64,000 bases of DNA from the NCBI RefSeq assembly GCF_008365315.1, contig NZ_CP043506.1:1040001-1104000 (forward strand). Direction: 5' to 3'. The position numbers were made by a program, and so were the translations under genes. Source of the DNA: Acetobacter vaccinii. Lineage in GTDB: Bacteria > Pseudomonadota > Alphaproteobacteria > Acetobacterales > Acetobacteraceae. Below are positions 59,101 to 64,000 of the stretch, in pieces. Numbering within the stretch: the stretch's first letter is position 1; each line of letters begins with the position of its first letter. Under the pieces are notes generated by a model that saw nothing but the letters and a program-made list of their open reading frames with translations, had not been told where the DNA came from and did not search any database.

Positions 59101-59559
59101 GTGCTCTTTCTCGACACCGAGGACGCAACAGCCGCTCTGGCGGCGCATCTGGCACGGCTGGCGCGGCCGGGCGACTCCATTCTGCTGTCCGGCCCGCTGG
59201 GGGCTGGCAAAAGTGTGCTGGCCCGCGCTTTTTTGCGCGCTTTCTGCTCAAGCCCTGGCATGGAAGTGCCAAGCCCCACCTATACGCTGGTGCAGCCCTA
59301 CGCAGGGCCGATCTGCACGGCACACCATTTTGACCTGTGGCGGCTGGGTGGCCCTGATGAACTGGACGAACTGGGCTGGGACGATGCGCGTGACGGGCTG
59401 GTGCTGGTGGAATGGCCCGAACGGCTGGAGGACATGACCCCACCCGACGCCCTGCACATTACCCTTGCCGTGCTGCCTGATGGCCGCCGCACCGCCCGCC
59501 TGCACGGCTGGGCCGACCGGCTGCCCCCAACCCTGACCGACACGGGGGCAGCCCCATGA
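59101..59559 (+). CDS. tsaE: tRNA threonylcarbamoyladenosine biosynthesis ATPase TsaE
   Basis: TsaE is the ATPase partner in making t6A37 in tRNAs reading ANN codons. The 152-residue protein has the P-loop LSGPLGAGKSVLARAFLR (G31-S38). VPSPTYTLVQPY and HFDLWRLGGPDELDELGWDD follow, with VEWPERL near the end. The GTG at 59101 is preferred for the AGGCGGA ribosome site and normal length; a 59029 ATG would add 24 residues. It overlaps addB by four bases. Confidence 0.92.
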   Translation: MLFLDTEDATAALAAHLARLARPGDSILLSGPLGAGKSVLARAFLRAFCSSPGMEVPSPTYTLVQPYAGPICTAHHFDLWRLGGPDELDELGWDDARDGLVLVEWPERLEDMTPPDALHITLAVLPDGRRTARLHGWADRLPPTLTDTGAAP

Positions 59560-62500
59560 CAGTGGCCACCATCCCTGCCCATCTGCCCTTTCTGGACCAG
59601 TTGGCCGCCCGCTGGATTGCCCATTCCAACCATGACAGGCTGGCCATGGGGGAGGGCACGATTGTCCTCCCCGGTCGCCGCGCCGCCCGCGCCCTGACCG
59701 AGGCCTTTCTGCGCCAGATGAACGGCCAGGGCATGCTGCTGCCCCGCATCATGCCCATTGGCGCGCTGGACGAGGCCGAACTGGGGCTGGCCCTTACCCC
59801 CGGCGCGGATGGGCAAAGCCCGCTGGACCTGCCCCCCGCCATTGGCGGCATGACACGTCTGGCCGTGCTGACCAAACTGGTGCTGCAGGCCGACGACGCC
59901 TTTGGCACCCGCCCCACACTCGATCAGGCCTGGCCTCTGGCCCGCGCCCTGGCCGAACTGATGGACGAGGCCGAATGGGCAGGCATTGCGCTGGATGAAC
60001 GCCTGCCCGACGCCGTGCAGGAAGACTTTGCCGAACACTGGCAGACCATCCTCAAGTTCCTGTCCATCGTCACAACAAAATGGCCCGAGTGGCTGCGCGA
60101 ACAGGGGGCCATGAACCCCATTGCCCGCCAGACCGCCCTCATGCGTATGCAGGCCGCCCTGTGGCGGCAGCAGGCAGCGCAAGACACAGGGCAGGGGGCG
60201 GGCCAGCGCCTGTGGGCTGCGGGGTTTACCCATGTCATGGCCCCGACGGTGGAGGCCCTGTCCGCCGTGCTGGCAGGACCACAGGGCTGTGTCGTGCTGC
60301 CGGGTCTGGACATGGCCATGCCTGCCGATGTGTTCGACACCCTGCCCGACAGCCACCCACAGGCTGGCATGCAGCACCTGCTGCGTGCTCTGGGGGTCAA
60401 CAGGGCCGATGTGAGCGTATGGAATGCCGAGGGCGGTGTGCCAGACCGTACTGCCGTGCTGTCACGCATCATGCTGCCTGCCCAGGCGCTGGATGACTGG
60501 GCACTGCCCGGCCCCCATGCCCTGCCCGATGTCCTGCGCCTTGACCCGCAGGATGAGCAGGAAGAGGCCGTTGCCATCAGCATGGCCATGCGTGATGCGA
60601 TGGAAACACCACAGACCCGTGTAGCGCTGATCACCCCCGACCGTAAACTGGCCTCACGCGTGGCAACGGAACTGGCACGCTGGGGCATTCTGGCCGACGA
60701 CAGCGCAGGCACCGCCCTGGCCGATACCCCGGCAGCCGTGCTGCTGCGCCTGATCGCCCGGGCGGTGGACAGCGGCTTTGCCCCTGTGGCCCTGCTGGCG
60801 CTGCTCAAACACCCGCTAGTGGCCTGCGGGTTGCCGCCGGGTGTCTGCCGGGCCTCGGCCCGCCTGCTTGAGCGCGTGGTCCTGCGCGGCCCCGCCCCCC
60901 CACCGGGCTTTGCCGCCCTGCGCGAGGCTGTGCAGACAGCACTCAGCGCGCAACAGGCCCGCGACCGCACCCGCATGGATGGCGGGGACGACGCCGACCG
61001 CCCCTTTGGCCCCGAACCACTGCCCGCTTTCATGGACAGGCTGGCCACCTGTCTGGCCCCCGTACTGGGGTGGGAGGACGACGCAACACCCCCCACCCAG
61101 GGCGGGCACACCGCCCCCCTGCCAGACCTGCTGGCCGCCCTTGTGGCCGTGGCCGAAGCTCTGGCCCGCACCGACACGCAGGACCCCGCAGCCCGCCTGT
61201 GGCGTGGTGAGGAAGGCAACCTGCTGGCCGACCGGCTGACCGACCTGATGCTGGCCGCCACCGTCCTGCCCCCCCAGCCCCCCGCCGTGCTGGACGGGCT
61301 GCTGACAGCCGTGCTGACACAGGACCGCGCCGCCGCCCGCAAGGGCGACCCCACAGCCCTGCACCCGCGCGTGCTGATCTGGGGGCTGTTCGAGGCCCGG
61401 TTGCAAACGGCTGAAACCGTTATTCTAGGTGGGTTGTCGGAGGGTACCTGGCCCCCCGCAGCCGATGCCGGACCATGGATGAGTCGCCCCATGCGCCAGA
61501 AGGTGGGTCTGCCCTCGCCCGAGCAGGGCATAGGCCAGGCCGCGCATGATTTTTTTGCCTCGGCCACCGCTGCCCAGCGCGTGATCCTGTCCTGCCCACG
61601 GCGGAGGGAGGGCGCACCCGTTGTGCCTGCCCGCTGGCTGACCCGGCTGGACGCCTTTCTGTCAGGCCGGAACACAACCCTGCCCACACACCCGGCCCAG
61701 CACTGGCTGACCGGGCTGGACCTGCCCGCAGGGGCGGCCCGCCCTGTCAGCCCGCCACGCCCCACGCCCCCCACCGCCCTGCGCCCGCGCAGGCTGAGTG
61801 TGACGGAAATTGAAACATGGATGCGCGACCCCTACGCCATTTACGCCCGCCATGTGCTGAAACTACTGCCCCTGCCAGAGCTTGAGGAAGGGGCCGATGC
61901 CTCGGACTACGGCATGATCGTCCATGCCGCACTTGAACGCTGGGTACGCACCTATGGGGCAGGCTGGCCCGCCAACGCCCATGACCATATAGCCCGGATT
62001 TTCCGCGACAGCCTGGCCGAATACAGCCTGCGCCCGGCCCTGCGGGCCTGGTGGGAGCCCCGGCTGGCACGGATTGCCCATTGGGTCGCCGACACGGAAA
62101 CCCTCCGCCGGGCCGAGCACGGCCCCCCAAAAGCCATTCTGACCGAAGCCAAAGGCCAGGTCAGTATCCCCCACGCCCCTGGGGGAGAGTTCAGGCTGGT
62201 CGGCCGTGCTGACAGGATAGAACTGGGGGCAGAAGGTAGCATAACCGTACAGGACTACAAAACAGGCATGCTCCCCACCACGCGCGACGTACTGACAGGC
62301 TGGAGCCCGCAGTTACCGCTGGAAGCCGCCATGGTGCTGCGCGGCGGTTTTCGTAACGTGCCAGAGGCCCAGGGCATCGACCGTCTGGTTTACTGGCGAC
62401 TGACAGGCGGCCCCGACCCAGGGCAGGAAGTCACCATAAAGTCTGACGAGGACCAAAGCCTGACCGATCTGGCCGAGGCCACATGGCAGAACCTGCTGGA

Positions 62501-62639
62501 CCGTATCAGCGCCTACGACAATCCCGACCAGCCCTACCTGTCCCACCCGCACCCCGGGCAGGAACCCCGCTTTGCCGATTACGCCCGTCTGGCCCGCGTG
62601 CCCGAATGGAGCACTGCCCGTACGGAGGGCGAGACATGA
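59556..62639 (+). CDS. addB: Double-strand break repair protein AddB
   Basis: The 1027-residue partner of AddA. An inactivated helicase-like N-terminal half includes IVLPGRRAARALTEAFL. A C-terminal PD-(D/E)xK nuclease is visible as GRADRIELGAEGSITVQDYKTG (about residues 885-905), the DYK being catalytic. It overlaps tsaE upstream and addA downstream by four bases each, so the three are coupled. Confidence 0.93.
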   Translation: MTVATIPAHLPFLDQLAARWIAHSNHDRLAMGEGTIVLPGRRAARALTEAFLRQMNGQGMLLPRIMPIGALDEAELGLALTPGADGQSPLDLPPAIGGMTRLAVLTKLVLQADDAFGTRPTLDQAWPLARALAELMDEAEWAGIALDERLPDAVQEDFAEHWQTILKFLSIVTTKWPEWLREQGAMNPIARQTALMRMQAALWRQQAAQDTGQGAGQRLWAAGFTHVMAPTVEALSAVLAGPQGCVVLPGLDMAMPADVFDTLPDSHPQAGMQHLLRALGVNRADVSVWNAEGGVPDRTAVLSRIMLPAQALDDWALPGPHALPDVLRLDPQDEQEEAVAISMAMRDAMETPQTRVALITPDRKLASRVATELARWGILADDSAGTALADTPAAVLLRLIARAVDSGFAPVALLALLKHPLVACGLPPGVCRASARLLERVVLRGPAPPPGFAALREAVQTALSAQQARDRTRMDGGDDADRPFGPEPLPAFMDRLATCLAPVLGWEDDATPPTQGGHTAPLPDLLAALVAVAEALARTDTQDPAARLWRGEEGNLLADRLTDLMLAATVLPPQPPAVLDGLLTAVLTQDRAAARKGDPTALHPRVLIWGLFEARLQTAETVILGGLSEGTWPPAADAGPWMSRPMRQKVGLPSPEQGIGQAAHDFFASATAAQRVILSCPRRREGAPVVPARWLTRLDAFLSGRNTTLPTHPAQHWLTGLDLPAGAARPVSPPRPTPPTALRPRRLSVTEIETWMRDPYAIYARHVLKLLPLPELEEGADASDYGMIVHAALERWVRTYGAGWPANAHDHIARIFRDSLAEYSLRPALRAWWEPRLARIAHWVADTETLRRAEHGPPKAILTEAKGQVSIPHAPGGEFRLVGRADRIELGAEGSITVQDYKTGMLPTTRDVLTGWSPQLPLEAAMVLRGGFRNVPEAQGIDRLVYWRLTGGPDPGQEVTIKSDEDQSLTDLAEATWQNLLDRISAYDNPDQPYLSHPHPGQEPRFADYARLARVPEWSTARTEGET

Positions 62640-64000
62640 GCACCCAGCACAGCCCCACCCCGCAGGACGCCATTGCCCAGGCCAACAGCCAGCAGACCGT
62701 GGCGTCGGACCCTGTGGCCTCCGTTTTCGTGTCGGCCTCGGCGGGGAGTGGTAAAACCAAACTCCTGATCGACCGGCTGCTGCGCCTTATGCTGCCCCGG
62801 ATCGATGCCAACGGGACTTTGCAAGCAGGCAGCCCTCCGGCGCGTATCCTGTGCCTGACCTTTACCAAGGCCGCGGCGGCGGAAATGGCCATTCGGCTGC
62901 AAACCCGGCTGGGCCGCTGGGTGACCCTGCCCGATGCCCGGCTGGATACGGAACTCCTCGCGCTGGACGTGCCCTGCACACCCCAGACCCGCCGCAAGGC
63001 CCGCGCCCTGTTTGCCGAGGTGCTGGACCTGCCCGGTGGCATGCGTATTGGTACCATCCACGCCTTCTGCCAGTCCCTTCTCCGCCGCTTCCCGCTGGAA
63101 GCCGCCATGAACCCACATTTCACCCTGCTGGAAGACACCGACGCCGCCCTGGCCCTGCGTAGCTGTGTGGAGGACGTTCTGGGCAGCATGCCCCAGCCAC
63201 GTGCCGCCACCCTGGCAGGCCAGATCGGGCTGGAAGATTTTATTGCCCTGGCCGCCACCCTGCGCCGCACCCCGCGCGCGCAAGCTGTGCTGGACCTGGC
63301 CGATACCAAACCCCATAGCCTGACAGCCCTGCTGTGCCGGGTGCTTGACCTGCCCCAGAGCACAGTCAGCCTGAGCGACGCCGCCCTGCTGGAACAGGCC
63401 TGCACCGCCTTTACGGGAGAGGACACCCTGCGCGACAGCCTGCGCGAACTGTCCGAAAAAGGCACCGACACTGTCAAAAAAACCATTGCCCCCCTGCTGG
63501 ACTGGCTGGCCCTGCCCCCCGACAGCCGGGCCGCGGAATGGCCGACATGGCAAAACGGGTTTCTGACCCGCGATGGCAAACCCCGCAGCCGTGGCCTTGT
63601 CACTGCCAAGCTGGTGCAGTCCTGCCCGGATGCCGTGCTGGCGGTGCAGAAGGAGGCAGAACGTATTCTGGCCGTGACGGAGCAGCGCAATGCCCGCCAG
63701 CTGGTGGTGCTGGGGCAGGCACTGCTGGAGGCCATAGCCCCCGTCGCCCGGCTTTATGACAGCCGCAAGGCCCGTCAGGGGCAGGTGGAATATGATGATC
63801 TGGTGCGCCACACACTGGGTCTGCTGGAAAAGCCGGGGGCGGCATGGGTGCTCTACAAGCTCGACGGCGGGATCGACCACCTACTGCTCGATGAGGTGCA
63901 GGATACCTCGCCCGAGCAATGGCAGATTGCAGGAGACCTGACGGCGGAATTCTTTGCCGGGGCAGGGGCGCGGGATGACGAAGCCCCCCCACGCACCGTT
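62636..64000 (+). CDS. addA: Double-strand break repair helicase AddA (partial, runs off right edge)
   Basis: The UvrD-like helicase-nuclease of the AddAB complex. The first 455 residues are visible: Walker A SASAGSGKTKLL (near 33-44), motif Ia CLTFTKAAAAEM, IGTIHAFCQSLLRRFP, VEYDDLVRHTL, and Walker B LLLDEVQDTSPEQW. The remaining helicase and C-terminal nuclease domains lie beyond the edge. It overlaps addB by ATGA. Confidence 0.95.
   Translation, partial: MSTQHSPTPQDAIAQANSQQTVASDPVASVFVSASAGSGKTKLLIDRLLRLMLPRIDANGTLQAGSPPARILCLTFTKAAAAEMAIRLQTRLGRWVTLPDARLDTELLALDVPCTPQTRRKARALFAEVLDLPGGMRIGTIHAFCQSLLRRFPLEAAMNPHFTLLEDTDAALALRSCVEDVLGSMPQPRAATLAGQIGLEDFIALAATLRRTPRAQAVLDLADTKPHSLTALLCRVLDLPQSTVSLSDAALLEQACTAFTGEDTLRDSLRELSEKGTDTVKKTIAPLLDWLALPPDSRAAEWPTWQNGFLTRDGKPRSRGLVTAKLVQSCPDAVLAVQKEAERILAVTEQRNARQLVVLGQALLEAIAPVARLYDSRKARQGQVEYDDLVRHTLGLLEKPGAAWVLYKLDGGIDHLLLDEVQDTSPEQWQIAGDLTAEFFAGAGARDDEAPPRTV

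Noticed and set aside
59924..61774. 616-codon Ser/Arg-rich minus-strand frame opposite addB
   Set aside because: The Ser/Arg/Ala composition is that of an antisense shadow of a high-GC gene; no domain is visible.

Overview
The window looks like chromosomal DNA of an acetic acid bacterium (Acetobacteraceae, Alphaproteobacteria). The evidence is high GC content, the alphaproteobacterial single-cysteine form of DksA, a CtrA-family regulator, AddAB in place of RecBCD, an ETF/ETF-QO set, and the ruvCAB-ybgC-tolQRAB-pal-ybgF order. I infer the family from protein character and did not compare genomes. Most of the window is conserved core sequence. There is no integrase, transposase, CRISPR array or rRNA.

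Layout. 1-2.0 kb: a NodT-type efflux outer-membrane lipoprotein cut by the left edge, divergent from its likely TetR repressor. 2.1-5.5 kb: ETF-QO/etfB/etfA on the minus strand. 5.6-9.8 kb: a 2OG-Fe(II) oxygenase, then an oxygen-responsive block with ompW-hemN on the minus strand and an FNR-type regulator on the plus strand. Two FNR boxes lie in the shared divergent region. 9.9-15.6 kb: degP, tadA, a small secreted ORF, a glutamine-amidotransferase-like hydrolase, rluB-type pseudouridine synthase, rsmD and ssb. 15.8-22.0 kb: an O-antigen-ligase-like protein, dksA, tRNA-Thr, a glycosyltransferase, and an unusual 625-residue class-V PLP enzyme translationally coupled to a histidine phosphatase. 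22.1-27.5 kb: tldD, tyrS, a Gly/Pro lipoprotein, an NhaP-type antiporter flanked by two inverted copies of a palindromic repeat, and arfB. 27.8-30.4 kb: tRNA-Gln and the minus-strand set ubiK-ybjN-proC-tetR-like. 30.8-39.0 kb: a CbpA-type DnaJ, two small unknown proteins, a PF10014-like dioxygenase, a large MscS-type channel, an RDD protein, argJ and a parvulin PPIase. 39.3-45.4 kb: secA, yebC, and ruvC-ruvA-ruvB-ybgC with successive 4-bp overlaps. 45.5-50.9 kb: the Tol-Pal system. 50.9-57.7 kb: tilS, ftsH, folP, glmM, thiD. 57.9-64 kb: a CtrA paralogue whose receiver has lost its phosphoacceptor aspartate, then tsaE-addB-addA, with addA cut by the right edge.

How the genes work together. The FNR boxes tie the regulator, OmpW and oxygen-independent haem synthesis into one low-oxygen module. 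The ruv and tol-pal genes form one long same-strand block for recombination and envelope integrity. AddA/AddB form one recombination helicase-nuclease.

The most interesting observations are the phosphorylation-dead CtrA paralogue, the PLP-enzyme/phosphatase pair of unknown function, the inverted repeat pair around the antiporter, a possible pseudoknot-like leader before pal, and a free-amino-acid-hydroxylase-like dioxygenase. I found no clearly new multi-gene defence or mobile system.
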